DNA from: Yoonia sediminilitoris
GTDB taxonomy: Bacteria > Pseudomonadota > Alphaproteobacteria > Rhodobacterales > Rhodobacteraceae
Direction of reading: 5' to 3'
Length of the DNA stretch: 64,000 nt
Assembly (NCBI RefSeq): GCF_003058085.1
Contig: NZ_QBUD01000001.1
Coordinates: 558,001 to 622,000 of the forward strand
The notes beneath the pieces were generated by a model, which had not been told where the DNA came from, made no database searches, and saw only the letters and a program-made list of their open reading frames with translations. Of the stretch, positions 54,175 through 63,001 are shown piece after piece; the stretch's first letter is position 1, and each line of letters begins with the position of its first letter. The position numbers and the translations under genes are program-made.

Positions 54175-54419
54175 TGCTCACAATTGCCTCAGAAATCCCT
54201 GTAGGTCCATGCTGTTATAAAAATTCAATTGAGGGCATTTTACCCCTTGATCCGAATCCCGACTTGCCTCACATGGCGTTCCATAGACGCCAACGCACGC
54301 GCCTCTGGCCGGTGAAGTCAACGCACACGTGTTTACGTAGCGACGGTAACGTCTCTTTTGGAACTGAGCGGTCTGCGGCGGTGAAAATCCGTTATGGCCG
54401 GGTCTACAGGAGATGACCC
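54175..54419 (+). ncRNA. Long structured leader of the ornithine/lysine decarboxylase gene (candidate speF-type RNA)
   Basis: 245 bp without a recognised protein gene upstream of the decarboxylase. The first part (54200-54250) is A/T-rich and probably holds the promoter. The remainder has several complementary segments, such as GCCTCTGGCCGG (54301-54312) and GACGGTAACGTC (54341-54352, an inverted repeat). Alphaproteobacterial ornithine decarboxylase genes are known to carry a conserved speF RNA motif in their 5' leader; this region is in the right place, but I cannot confirm a match by eye. Confidence 0.45.
54273..54416 (+). CDS. Possible 47-residue leader ORF, arginine-rich
   Basis: From ATG 54273 the frame reads MAFHRRQRTRLWPVK and continues to a TGA at 54414-54416, 3 bases before the decarboxylase start. 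It has 10 arginines and a HRR motif near its start, which recalls the HIRR motif of the SpeFL sensor peptide of enterobacteria. No good ribosome binding site precedes the ATG. It may be chance coding across the leader. Confidence 0.3.
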   Translation: MAFHRRQRTRLWPVKSTHTCLRSDGNVSFGTERSAAVKIRYGRVYRR

Positions 54420-55589
54420 ATGACTTTACACTTCGCGCAAGACGCGTCTTCCTTTGCCGTCGCCCCTTCTCGTCTTGATGCCTATGTCGCATCACGTAGC
54501 TTTGACCAGCCAACACTAGTGATGGACCTTGATCGTGTCAGCGCGCAATACCGGGCGCTCAAGGCAGGTTTGGGCCGCGCAGACATCCACTATGCAGTAA
54601 AGGCCAATCCTGCGCGTCAGATCATCGCGCGTCTTGTTGATCTGGGCTCGCATTTCGATGCCGCGTCAAAGGCTGAAATCGCGCAGTGCCTTGCGGAAGG
54701 GGCCTCGCCTGCGGACGTTTCATTTGGCAACACCATCAAGCGGGCGTCAGACATTGCATGGGCCTGGGACCAGGGGATCACGCTGTTTGCCGCCGATGCA
54801 GAGGAAGAGCTTGAAAAGATCGCAGCCAATGCGCCGGGTGCCTCGGTGTACATTCGCCTGATCGTTGAAGTATCCCACGCAGACTGGCCACTGACCCGCA
54901 AATTCGGCTGTGACAAGGACATGGCGCTGCGTCTGCTGGACTATGCCAAGGCGTTGGGGCTGCGCCCTGTGGGCATGTCCTTCCATGTTGGTTCACAGAC
55001 CCGTCAGGCGGCGATGTGGGCACCCACGCTGGATGCGATGGCGCACATCTGGCAGGCTGCATTGGACGCAGGTCACATGTTGGACCTGCTGAACATCGGT
55101 GGCGGTTTCCCTGCATTCTACGGCGAGGAAATCGACGCGCCTACAGCCTATGCCGCACAGGTCATGCAGATGGTCGAGGCCCGTTTCCCAAACGTCGCCA
55201 ACATCATGGCCGAGCCGGGCCGCGGTATGGTTGCCGAGGCTGGCGTGATCGTTGCCGAAGTGATGCTGACATCGCGCAAGTCCGACCGTGACATGCACCG
55301 TTGGGTCTTTCTCGATATCGGGCGCTTTTCGGGGCTGGCCGAAACCGAGGGCGAAGCGATCCGCTATCAGTTTGAAACCGCCCGCGATGCGGACCCGATG
55401 GGGCCTTGTATCCTTGCCGGGCCAAGCTGTGACAGCGCCGATGTGCTTTATGAAAAGCGCCCTGTGTCACTGCCTCTTAGCCTGAAGGCGGGCGACCGGG
55501 TGCTGATCCGTAACACTGGTGCCTATACATCGACCTATTCTTCGGTTTGCTTTAACGGCTTTCCTCCGCTGGATGTCGTTGTAATCTAA
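54420..55589 (+). CDS. Ornithine/lysine decarboxylase family PLP enzyme (fold III)
   Basis: 389-residue decarboxylase of the eukaryotic-type ornithine decarboxylase family. The PLP lysine is Lys61 in HYAVKANPARQI; the glycine loop LLNIGGGFP, the Glu in MAEPGRGMVAEAG and the catalytic cysteine Cys337 in LAGPSCDSADVLYEK are complete. The CDSxD motif favours ornithine (and possibly lysine) decarboxylation to putrescine or cadaverine over diaminopimelate or arginine substrates. AGGAGATG precedes the start. The long leader suggests control by ornithine or polyamines. Confidence 0.9.
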   Translation: MTLHFAQDASSFAVAPSRLDAYVASRSFDQPTLVMDLDRVSAQYRALKAGLGRADIHYAVKANPARQIIARLVDLGSHFDAASKAEIAQCLAEGASPADVSFGNTIKRASDIAWAWDQGITLFAADAEEELEKIAANAPGASVYIRLIVEVSHADWPLTRKFGCDKDMALRLLDYAKALGLRPVGMSFHVGSQTRQAAMWAPTLDAMAHIWQAALDAGHMLDLLNIGGGFPAFYGEEIDAPTAYAAQVMQMVEARFPNVANIMAEPGRGMVAEAGVIVAEVMLTSRKSDRDMHRWVFLDIGRFSGLAETEGEAIRYQFETARDADPMGPCILAGPSCDSADVLYEKRPVSLPLSLKAGDRVLIRNTGAYTSTYSSVCFNGFPPLDVVVI

Positions 55590-55596
55590 GGTCAAA

Positions 55597-55627
55597 GGCG
55601 GCGCGCGGTATACAATCGTGCGCCGCT
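55597..55627 (+). terminator. Hairpin after the decarboxylase gene
   Basis: GCGGCGC / GCGCCGC arms with a 15-base loop, followed by an A/T-rich stretch (GGGTTTATTAATT). It probably ends the decarboxylase transcript. Confidence 0.6.
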
Positions 55628-55717
55628 AAGGGTTTATTAATTAAACGATTTTTTGTTTACAGCGCAGGAAACCTCGCTAGGTTGCAGTTTGTAACCTGAC
55701 GAAAAGGCGCCTGCCGC

Positions 55718-56998
55718 ATGTCCCCGATTACTGACCATCCCCTGCGCTATGCATTGGCAAATGAATTGCACGCGCGCCCGTTTCCAGCGGTCGCAGCGCC
55801 CAGCAGGGCGGCCTATCTGGCGTTGAAACCTGCCAAGAATGCCGCAGGTCGTGACCGTGACGCCGATTGGGCGCATCTGATCGCCTTGCTTGATCGGTTC
55901 GGTGCAAAGCACCCCGCACCGGGGGCCACGCATTATTTTGGCACAATCGGCAGACACAAACTGAAGTGGGAAAGCCATACTGAATTTGTGACCTATACGA
56001 TCTTTGGCGAAGGGGTAGCGGACCGCCCGTTCGATGCCGCTACATTCGGCGTTTTCCCCGAGGATTGGCTTGAAACTGCGCCTGGCGTCCGCGTGACGTC
56101 CGCTCTGATCCGCATTGAGGTCAGGGAAGGCGACGAGGGCATCGACGAAGACGTGCGCGACTGGCTGGTGCCTGAAAGCGTTGCCATCAGCCGCGTGATT
56201 GAAGATGACCTTGTGATCGCCGGTGATTTCCGGATTGATACATCCGGTCACATGCGCTTTGCCGTCTTTGCCCGCCCGCACGTCGGAGCGCGCAGGGTGG
56301 GTCGGGTGATTCAACGCCTGTGCGAGATTGAAACCTACAAAGCGATGTCCATGCTGGGCCTGTCCCGCGCCCGTCAGTTGGGGCCCGCGATGGGGCAGGT
56401 GGACAAGAAGCTGCGCAAGCTACTGGGTGATATGTGCCAGCCCGGCGTGGATGCGGCCTTGGTGTTGCAGGAACTGCTCGAAGTGTCGGCAGAATTGGAA
56501 AACACGATCTCGCAGACAGACTTTCGATTTGGGGCGACAGGGGCATACGGCACGCTCGTCAATCAGCGGATTGCGGTACTGCGTGAAGAGCGGTTCAACG
56601 GACGCCAGACGTTTGCAGAATTCATGATGCGCCGGTTTGATCCGGCCATGCGCACCGTGAAATCAACCGAAACCAGATTGCATGAAATGTCCGCCCGCGC
56701 GCTGCGCGCAGGTGATCTGTTGCGCACACGGGTGGATGTGGAACGCTCTGCCCAGAATCAGGATTTGTTGACCAGCATGGACAAACGCGCCGATCTGCAA
56801 CTGCGCCTGCAAAAGACTGTCGAGGGTCTGTCAGTCGTTGCGATCAGTTATTACGCTGTCAATCTGGTCCTCTATATCCTTGGCCCGCTTGAGAAAACCT
56901 ATGGTATCTCCAAATCGGTTATGGCCGCCGGGGCCACGCCTGTTGTGCTGGTTGCGGTCTGGCTGCTGGTGCAGCGGATCAGAAAACATATGGAGTAG
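55718..56998 (+). CDS. DUF3422 family protein
   Basis: 426 residues beginning DHPLRYALANELHARPFPAV, the signature of DUF3422. The middle (about 200-340) is helical, and two hydrophobic segments near the C-terminus (VVAISYYAVNLVLYILGPL and AAGATPVVLVAVWLLVQRI) suggest membrane anchoring with the bulk in the cytoplasm. No function is established for the family. Confidence 0.85.
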   Translation: MSPITDHPLRYALANELHARPFPAVAAPSRAAYLALKPAKNAAGRDRDADWAHLIALLDRFGAKHPAPGATHYFGTIGRHKLKWESHTEFVTYTIFGEGVADRPFDAATFGVFPEDWLETAPGVRVTSALIRIEVREGDEGIDEDVRDWLVPESVAISRVIEDDLVIAGDFRIDTSGHMRFAVFARPHVGARRVGRVIQRLCEIETYKAMSMLGLSRARQLGPAMGQVDKKLRKLLGDMCQPGVDAALVLQELLEVSAELENTISQTDFRFGATGAYGTLVNQRIAVLREERFNGRQTFAEFMMRRFDPAMRTVKSTETRLHEMSARALRAGDLLRTRVDVERSAQNQDLLTSMDKRADLQLRLQKTVEGLSVVAISYYAVNLVLYILGPLEKTYGISKSVMAAGATPVVLVAVWLLVQRIRKHME

Positions 56999-57002
56999 GG
57001 TT

Positions 57003-57015
57003 CCCCCCCCCCCCC
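57003..57015. repeat. C13 homopolymer between convergent genes
   Basis: Thirteen consecutive C between the DUF3422 stop (56998) and the oppC-type stop (57017). It is intergenic, so length change would not alter either protein. Such long C runs are rare and slip easily, both in cells and in sequencing. Confidence 0.85.
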
Positions 57016-57016
57016 G

Positions 57017-57970
57017 CTAATGTCCTCTGATCCGGGGATCGAGTGCGTCACGCAACCCGTCGCCGATATAGTTCACGGCCAGAACCGTCAGTGAAATTGC
57101 AAGCCCCGGCCAGATCACCCGTTCTGGGAATGATGTCATACGGTCCACGCTGTCAAACAGGATTTTGCCCCATGTGGGGAAATCGGACGGGAACCCCAGC
57201 CCAAGGAAGGATAGCGCACTTTCGGTGATGATCGCCGTGGCCAGCCCCAATGTGGCGGACACCATGATAGGAGACAGCACATTGGGCAGCAGATGACGGG
57301 TAATCATGCGTCGCGCCGGGGTCCCGATGGACCGGGCGGCCAGCACAAACTCGCGCTCTTTCAGGGCCATGACATCACCACGCACGATGCGTGCCGTCTG
57401 CATCCATGACGTGATGCCGATACCCGCAACAATCAGCAGGAATATCCCTGTCTCGGGCCCGAAGGCCGCACGCAGCGGGTCACGAAACAACAGCATCATT
57501 ACCAGCAGCAGCGGCAGTAGCGGCAGTGCCAGCACCAGATCGGTAAAGCGCATCAGCAGACCGTCCAGCCGCTTGAAGTAGCCAGCCAGCACGCCGATGG
57601 TTGTCCCCAGTACGACGGCCAGAACCATCGCGGTCCAACCCACCGCCAGCGAAATGCGACCGCCCTGCATGATATTGGCCATGATATCTCGGCCCAGATT
57701 GTCGGTGCCCATCGGGTTGGCCCAACTGACCTTTGCTGAACTGTCAAAGAGCCCCATGTAGATGGGGCGCACGTCCTTGTTGCGAATGTCCAGTCTGCCG
57801 GGGTCCACATCCCACAGAAACGGACCGACAGCGGCAAACAGGGTAATGAAAATCAGGAAAGACAGGCCCGCGACAGCCCCCTTGTGGGTCTTGAACTGGT
57901 CCCACACATCGCGCCACTGGCTGCGTGGCTTTTCAACGACTTCCATTTCGACATTGGTCAGATCAGTCAT
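57017..57970 (-). CDS. Peptide ABC transporter permease (DppC/OppC type)
   Basis: 317 residues with an N-terminal cytoplasmic tail, one anchor helix and five further helices. TDNLGRDIMANIMQGGRISLAVGW and the EAA loop REFVLAARSIGTPARRMITRHLLPNVLSPI identify an OppC-type permease. It forms a heterodimeric channel with the OppB-type subunit, whose stop it overlaps by 8 bases. Last gene of the five-gene operon. Confidence 0.93.
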   Translation of the reverse strand: MTDLTNVEMEVVEKPRSQWRDVWDQFKTHKGAVAGLSFLIFITLFAAVGPFLWDVDPGRLDIRNKDVRPIYMGLFDSSAKVSWANPMGTDNLGRDIMANIMQGGRISLAVGWTAMVLAVVLGTTIGVLAGYFKRLDGLLMRFTDLVLALPLLPLLLVMMLLFRDPLRAAFGPETGIFLLIVAGIGITSWMQTARIVRGDVMALKEREFVLAARSIGTPARRMITRHLLPNVLSPIMVSATLGLATAIITESALSFLGLGFPSDFPTWGKILFDSVDRMTSFPERVIWPGLAISLTVLAVNYIGDGLRDALDPRIRGH

Positions 57971-58970
57971 AGCGGATCCTCGGATCTAGAATGCCGTAAA
58001 GTACGTCGGCAATCAGGTTCATCATGACGATCAGGACCGCCAGCAGGAATGTAATGGTCATGACCATCGGGATGTCACTGCCCTGCAGGGCGGTAATCAG
58101 CAACTGGCCCAACCCGTTTACCTTGAAGATCTGTTCGGTGATGATGGCGCCACCAAAGATTGCGGGAATACCAAGGGCGATGACGGTGATGACCGGCAAC
58201 ATCGAGTTGCGCAACACATGCTTCATCACCACAACGCTCTCGGACATGCCTTTGGCGCGGGCGGTACGCACATAGTCCTGCCCCAGATTATCCAGCATCG
58301 AGGCGCGCATGTACCGGCTGACCTGCGCGGTCGTTTGCAGGGCCAGCACCATGACCGGCATCACCATCTGGCGCAGTTGAAAGACAAAGCTGTCCCAGCC
58401 CGTGACCACATGGGTTGTATCATAGATGGAGGGCAGCCATTTCAACTGCACCGAAAAGACCACGATCAGCAGCACGCCCGAAAAGAACGGCGGGACCGAA
58501 AAGCCGATCATCGACACAAATGTGCCAGCCTGATCAAAGACCGAATATTGCTTGTAGGCGCTGATGATCCCGATCGGCAGGGCAATCAGAACGCCGACGA
58601 CATAGGACATGCCAACAACCCAAAGCGTTTGGGGCATCCGCTCTGCGATCGTGTCAAAGACAGGGCTGCGCGACTGGAACGAGATGATGCGTTGTGCACC
58701 GTTGGCGAAGTTGGTGCCAAAGGTCTGGTCAAACCAATACTGCGGCTCGACGATGAAGAACTGGTTCAGCCAAAGCGGGAAGCGCACGTACCATGGACGG
58801 CCAAGGCCCAGGGCCTCGCGCATCTTTTCCTTGACCTCGGGGGGGATTGTCAGGGGCATGCTGGCCATCGGATCACCGGGGGCCAGTTCCAGCAACATGA
58901 AGATCACAAAAGCAATGAACAAAAGCGTCGGGATCGACAACAGCAATCTGCGAAGTGTGTAGGTCAGCAT
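57963..58970 (-). CDS. Peptide ABC transporter permease (DppB/OppB type)
   Basis: 335 residues with six membrane helices. MLTYTLRRLLLSIPTLLFIAFVIF is the typical first helix, and the EAA loop reads DYVRTARAKGMSESVVVMKHVLRNSMLPVI. It follows the binding-protein gene after a 103-bp gap that holds a hairpin and a palindromic repeat. Confidence 0.93.
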   Translation of the reverse strand: MLTYTLRRLLLSIPTLLFIAFVIFMLLELAPGDPMASMPLTIPPEVKEKMREALGLGRPWYVRFPLWLNQFFIVEPQYWFDQTFGTNFANGAQRIISFQSRSPVFDTIAERMPQTLWVVGMSYVVGVLIALPIGIISAYKQYSVFDQAGTFVSMIGFSVPPFFSGVLLIVVFSVQLKWLPSIYDTTHVVTGWDSFVFQLRQMVMPVMVLALQTTAQVSRYMRASMLDNLGQDYVRTARAKGMSESVVVMKHVLRNSMLPVITVIALGIPAIFGGAIITEQIFKVNGLGQLLITALQGSDIPMVMTITFLLAVLIVMMNLIADVLYGILDPRIRYD

Positions 58971-59006
58971 TGCAACGCCTCAGGTCAGGACTTTGACAGA
59001 AATGTT

Positions 59007-59035
59007 GCGCGGGGCAGGGGCATCCGGCCCCGCGC
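59007..59035 (-). terminator. Strong hairpin between binding-protein and permease genes
   Basis: GCGCGGGGC, 11 bases, GCCCCGCGC: a perfect 9-bp GC stem in the gap between the solute-binding protein and oppB-type genes. With no T-run it is more likely an mRNA stabiliser or attenuator that raises binding-protein level over the permeases. Confidence 0.6.
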
Positions 59036-59041
59036 AGATGT

Positions 59042-59068
59042 GGTCGTAAGATGGGTCTTGACCCATCA
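59042..59068. repeat. Dispersed palindromic element, copy C
   Basis: GGTCGTAAGATGGGTC TT GACCCATC, a variant of copies A and B with a compensating change in both arms (GGATT/AATCC becomes GGGTC/GACCC). It lies 5 bases beyond the stop of the solute-binding protein gene. Confidence 0.7.
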
Positions 59069-59073
59069 CCCCT

Positions 59074-60792
59074 TTAGCCGGGGATACGGTACCAGTCAGC
59101 GATGTTCCAAAGCTCACTGTCCCAAACGTTCAGGGCCACGCCGCCCAGTGACACTGCATGGGCAGAGTTCCGGCCACGGTGTGTCAGCGGCAGAATGATA
59201 TATTCCTGCATCAGGATGTCATTCATCGCCTTGGCAAGCCGGGCGCGTTCGTTGATATCGCCGGTGACAGCCATCTCAGCGCGCAGCGCGTCATACTCTT
59301 CCGAACAGAAGCGCGGCATGTTGTTGCCCTGCCACTGGTTGGATGGCTGCGGTGCCTGATCACAGGTCCAGCCGGCCATGTAGGCCTCAGGGTCAGTGCC
59401 GTCGAAGTTGTTTGTGAACATTTCCACATCCGCAAAGAACTTCTGGAACGTATCGGGCGAGCCGGGATCAGAGCCAAAGAAGACTGACGCATCGATATTG
59501 CGCAACTCGGTTTCAACACCAATTTCTTCCCACCACTGCTTGATCAGGGCCTGATAGTCCTGACGCACGGCGTTGGTCGATGTCTGATACAGCACGGACA
59601 GCTTGATACCATCCTTGTCGCGGAATCCGTCACCATCGGTGTCGGTCCAGCCTGCGGCCTCCAAAACACCCTTTGCACCTTCGATGTCCTGCACAAGGCA
59701 GCTGTCGTTGGCGTCAGAAGCGAAGATCGCCGGTGCTGGCAGCACGTTGCAGGTCAGGCGGCCGAACTCGCCATAGCCGATTTCGGTCAGCAGGGCACGG
59801 TCGATGGCCATCGACATGGCCTGACGCACGGATTTGTCTGTCAGGAACGGATGCGGGTTGCCGATCACGCCGCGCTGGTCGCCCAGTGCCGGGTCAACGT
59901 TGGTCTGGTTCAGCAGGATACGCTCGACCGATGTACCAAAGGCTGCAACGTTCTGACCCAATCCCGCTTCGGCCATACCGGCCAGAACATCGGGGGCAAG
60001 TTGCAGGTTCCAGGCGTAGTCATACTCGCCGGTTTCATGCACCGCACGACCAGCCGCTGCTGCATCACCGCCACCTTTGAAGGTCACAGATGCAAAGGCA
60101 GGCTTGCCAGCTTCGCGGTAGTTTTCATTGGCAACCGCCGTGAATACGTCGTTGGTGCGGAAATCCGTCACAACAAATGGGCCAGTGCCGATCGGACCGA
60201 AGTTTTCATCAGTGCATTCAGGTGCCTTTGGGCCCATGCAATCGGCGAACTGCGCCTTTTGAATGATCGGGGCTTGCGCACCGACGAATGGGCCATATGG
60301 AAACGGCTTGGCGACGCTGAAATTGACAACGGCCGTCAGTTCGTCAGGCGTGTCAACGCTGACAACATCCAGATATTTTTCACCCTGCGCACAACCACCG
60401 CCTTCAGCGGTACAATATTCCCATGAGAATTTCACATCCTCGGATGTCAAAGGCGTCCCGTCCGACCAAACCAGACCGGGCTTGAGCTTCCATGTGATGG
60501 TCTTGAGGTCCTCTGACACGCCGCCGTTGGCAACAGTCGGCACTTCTTCTGCCAACCATGCAACAAGGTTGCCGTCGGTGTCATAGCGGGCCAGCGGCTC
60601 GATGATCAGACTGGCAGCTTCCAGTTCCTTTGTGCCACCGGACAGATAGGGGTTCAGGATCGACGGCGCCTGCCAATAGATAATCTTGACTTCGCCGTCG
60701 CGACCGCGCTCGCCCTCATGGGCGTCTGCCAATGCCATCGGGGCAAGTGCAAGCGATGCGGCAGCCCCCAGCAATGCTGTTTTGAGTTTCAT
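59074..60792 (-). CDS. Peptide ABC transporter substrate-binding protein (family 5)
   Basis: 572 residues. The signal peptide MKLKTALLGAAASLALAPMALADA directs it to the periplasm. GDGEVKIIYWQAPSILNPYLSGG, the SWEYCTAEGGGCAQGEKYLD loop with two cysteines, and VRQAMSMAIDRALLTEIGYG are typical of SBP family 5. It binds oligopeptides or a related large solute. AAGGAG precedes ATG 60792; the frame is open to 61116 but lies antiparallel to nothing real there and overlaps the ATPase gene, so that extension is rejected. Confidence 0.92.
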   Translation of the reverse strand: MKLKTALLGAAASLALAPMALADAHEGERGRDGEVKIIYWQAPSILNPYLSGGTKELEAASLIIEPLARYDTDGNLVAWLAEEVPTVANGGVSEDLKTITWKLKPGLVWSDGTPLTSEDVKFSWEYCTAEGGGCAQGEKYLDVVSVDTPDELTAVVNFSVAKPFPYGPFVGAQAPIIQKAQFADCMGPKAPECTDENFGPIGTGPFVVTDFRTNDVFTAVANENYREAGKPAFASVTFKGGGDAAAAGRAVHETGEYDYAWNLQLAPDVLAGMAEAGLGQNVAAFGTSVERILLNQTNVDPALGDQRGVIGNPHPFLTDKSVRQAMSMAIDRALLTEIGYGEFGRLTCNVLPAPAIFASDANDSCLVQDIEGAKGVLEAAGWTDTDGDGFRDKDGIKLSVLYQTSTNAVRQDYQALIKQWWEEIGVETELRNIDASVFFGSDPGSPDTFQKFFADVEMFTNNFDGTDPEAYMAGWTCDQAPQPSNQWQGNNMPRFCSEEYDALRAEMAVTGDINERARLAKAMNDILMQEYIILPLTHRGRNSAHAVSLGGVALNVWDSELWNIADWYRIPG

Positions 60793-60838
60793 TTTCTTTC
60801 TCTCCTTGTTGGATGCTCTATTGCCTCGGGACCTGCGG

Positions 60839-61834
60839 TTAGCCCGCAGTGTCGTTGTATAGGTGACAGGCCGTGTACCGGCCTGGCTGTACCTCGCGGT
60901 AGTCGGGCTCCACTTTGGTGCAGATATCCATGACCGACGGGCAGCGGGTGCAGAAATTACAGCCGTTTGGCGGATTGGACGGGGAGGGCACGTCGCCCTG
61001 AAGGATGATCCGCTCCTTGGCGGTGGCAAGGCTGGGGTCCGGCTCTGGTACGGCCGACAAAAGCGCCTTGGTATAGGGGTGCAGCGGATCGCGATAAAGC
61101 GCCTCACGCGGGGCAAGCTCGACCACTTTGCCCAGATACATCACCGCCACGCGAGTGGCGATATGGCGGACCATCGACAGATCGTGGCTGATGAACAGAT
61201 AGGTCAGGCCAAATTTTTCCTGCAGGTCTTCCAGCAGGTTCACCACCTGCGCTTGAATAGATACGTCAAGCGCTGCAATCGGTTCGTCGCAAACAATGAA
61301 CTTGGGGTTCAGGGCCAGCGCGCGGGCAATGCCGATCCGTTGCCGCTGGCCGCCGGAAAAGGCATGTGGATAGCGCTTGGCAAACTTGCGGTTCAGGCCG
61401 ACCGCATCCATCAACTCACCGACTTTTTCGCGCTTTTCGGCCTCGGTCAGGGCAGTATGTTCGTCCAGCGGCTCTTTGATGATCGCCTCGACCGTCATGC
61501 GCGGGTTGAGCGACGCTTGCGGGTCCTGAAACACCATTTGCATCGTGGGGCGCATGGTGCGCAGGTCGGATTGCGGGGTTGCGCCAATTTCGCGATCATC
61601 AATGCTGATCGACCCTGACGTGATGTCATAGAGGCGCAGCACCGCGCGGCCACAGGTGGACTTGCCGCAGCCGGATTCGCCCACAAGACCCAGCGTCTCA
61701 CCCTCGACAATGTCAAAGCTGACACCATCAACGGCTTTCACCTCGCCTACGCGGCGGCGAAAAAAACCCGCGTAAATCGGGAAATGCATTTTCAGGTCTT
61801 TGACACTGACCAGTGGTTTTGGGCCATCAAACAT
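60839..61834 (-). CDS. Peptide ABC transporter ATP-binding protein (DppF/OppF type)
   Basis: 331 residues. Walker [16 protein letters not shown], signature [15 protein letters not shown], Walker [19 protein letters not shown] and the C-terminal oligopeptide/dipeptide domain with the iron-sulfur-type cysteine cluster [16 protein letters not shown] are present. It powers import together with the OppD-type ATPase. The ATG at 61834 overlaps the end of that gene by 8 bases; upstream in-frame starts lie inside it. Confidence 0.93.
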   Translation of the reverse strand: MFDGPKPLVSVKDLKMHFPIYAGFFRRRVGEVKAVDGVSFDIVEGETLGLVGESGCGKSTCGRAVLRLYDITSGSISIDDREIGATPQSDLRTMRPTMQMVFQDPQASLNPRMTVEAIIKEPLDEHTALTEAEKREKVGELMDAVGLNRKFAKRYPHAFSGGQRQRIGIARALALNPKFIVCDEPIAALDVSIQAQVVNLLEDLQEKFGLTYLFISHDLSMVRHIATRVAVMYLGKVVELAPREALYRDPLHPYTKALLSAVPEPDPSLATAKERIILQGDVPSPSNPPNGCNFCTRCPSVMDICTKVEPDYREVQPGRYTACHLYNDTAG

Positions 61835-62831
61835 CGCGTGGCACTCCGGTGCGCGCATCAAAGAAACAGGCGGCGTCATGGCCGTGGCCCACATCATAGC
61901 GCGGCGGGTTTTCTTGGGCACATCTTTCAAAGGCCACGTCACAACGGTCACGGAAGGCGCAGGCATTTGGCGGCGCCATCATGATCGGCGGCTGACCTTC
62001 GATGATCGTCAACCGGGCCGCACGTTCGCCCGAAATGGTCGGGATAGTCTTGAGCAGGGCGCGGGTATAGGGATGTTGCGGATTTTGGAACAACTCCTCC
62101 ACCGGCGCATGTTCAACCACTTGGCCGGCGTACATCACCATAACCCGATCAGCGATACCTGCGATGACACCCAAATCATGGGTGATCCAGATCACGGCCA
62201 TGCCCAGTTTGCTGCGCAGCTCTTTCATCAATTCAAGGATTTGCGCCTGAATCGTAACATCCAGTGCGGTTGTGGGTTCATCGGCAATCAGGACCTGCGG
62301 ATCACAGGCCAGCGCAATGGCAATCATGACACGCTGGCGCATGCCGCCTGAAAACTGGTGCGGGTAGTCCAGCAACCGGCGCGCCGCATCGGGGATGCCC
62401 ACAAGCTCCAGCAATTCCTGCGCGCGCACGGCGGCCTCGCGCTTGTTCAGCCCCATATGCTTGCGCAGGGGCTCCATGATCTGGTTGCCAACGGTGAACA
62501 CCGGGTTGAGAGAGGTCATCGGGTCTTGAAAGATGAACCCGATCTTTGCACCACGGACTGAACGGAGTTCGTCGGGATTGACTTTCAGCAGATCGCGCCC
62601 GTCGAAAGTAACCTGGCCACCGCGCACGTTGGCGGGTGGCGACGGCAACAGTCCCAGCAAGGACATCATTGTCACGGATTTTCCAGACCCGCTTTCGCCA
62701 ACGACCCCCAACAATTCACCGGGTCGCAGTTCAAAGCTGACATCATTGACGGCGTGGACTTCACCACCCCGCGTTTTAAACACAGTCTTCAGGTCCCGTA
62801 CGTCAAGAACAGGCAAAGCCCCATCGGGCAT
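61827..62831 (-). CDS. Peptide ABC transporter ATP-binding protein (DppD/OppD type)
   Basis: 334 residues. Walker [19 protein letters not shown], signature [15 protein letters not shown], Walker [19 protein letters not shown], and a C-terminal cysteine pattern [16 protein letters not shown]. First gene of the operon: ATPases, then binding protein, then two permeases. GGGAGGG lies upstream of ATG 62831. The divergent ArgE-type deacylase starts 170 bases away. Confidence 0.93.
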   Translation of the reverse strand: MPDGALPVLDVRDLKTVFKTRGGEVHAVNDVSFELRPGELLGVVGESGSGKSVTMMSLLGLLPSPPANVRGGQVTFDGRDLLKVNPDELRSVRGAKIGFIFQDPMTSLNPVFTVGNQIMEPLRKHMGLNKREAAVRAQELLELVGIPDAARRLLDYPHQFSGGMRQRVMIAIALACDPQVLIADEPTTALDVTIQAQILELMKELRSKLGMAVIWITHDLGVIAGIADRVMVMYAGQVVEHAPVEELFQNPQHPYTRALLKTIPTISGERAARLTIIEGQPPIMMAPPNACAFRDRCDVAFERCAQENPPRYDVGHGHDAACFFDARTGVPRDV

Positions 62832-63001
62832 ATGCGACCCTCCCACTGGATCAATCGTCGTTTTTGTATCAGCCGCTATATCTGCGTCTGTTTCGGAAAC
62901 GGTAGCATCAAATCCGCAAGCCGCAAGTCAATTCCCGTTTGCGCTTTGCAAAGTAAGAGGTGACAGTAATGGCATCGGGAGCAAATGGTAGGAAAACAAA
63001 T

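Noticed and set aside
58218-59198. 326-codon plus-strand frame across the peptide permease genes
   Set aside because: Low-complexity His/Arg/Gln-rich shadow of the oppB-type gene and the following intergenic region.
60793-61116. Upstream extension of the peptide-binding protein
   Set aside because: Arg/Pro-rich shadow of the ATPase gene; the signal peptide and AAGGAG ribosome site mark 60792 as the start.
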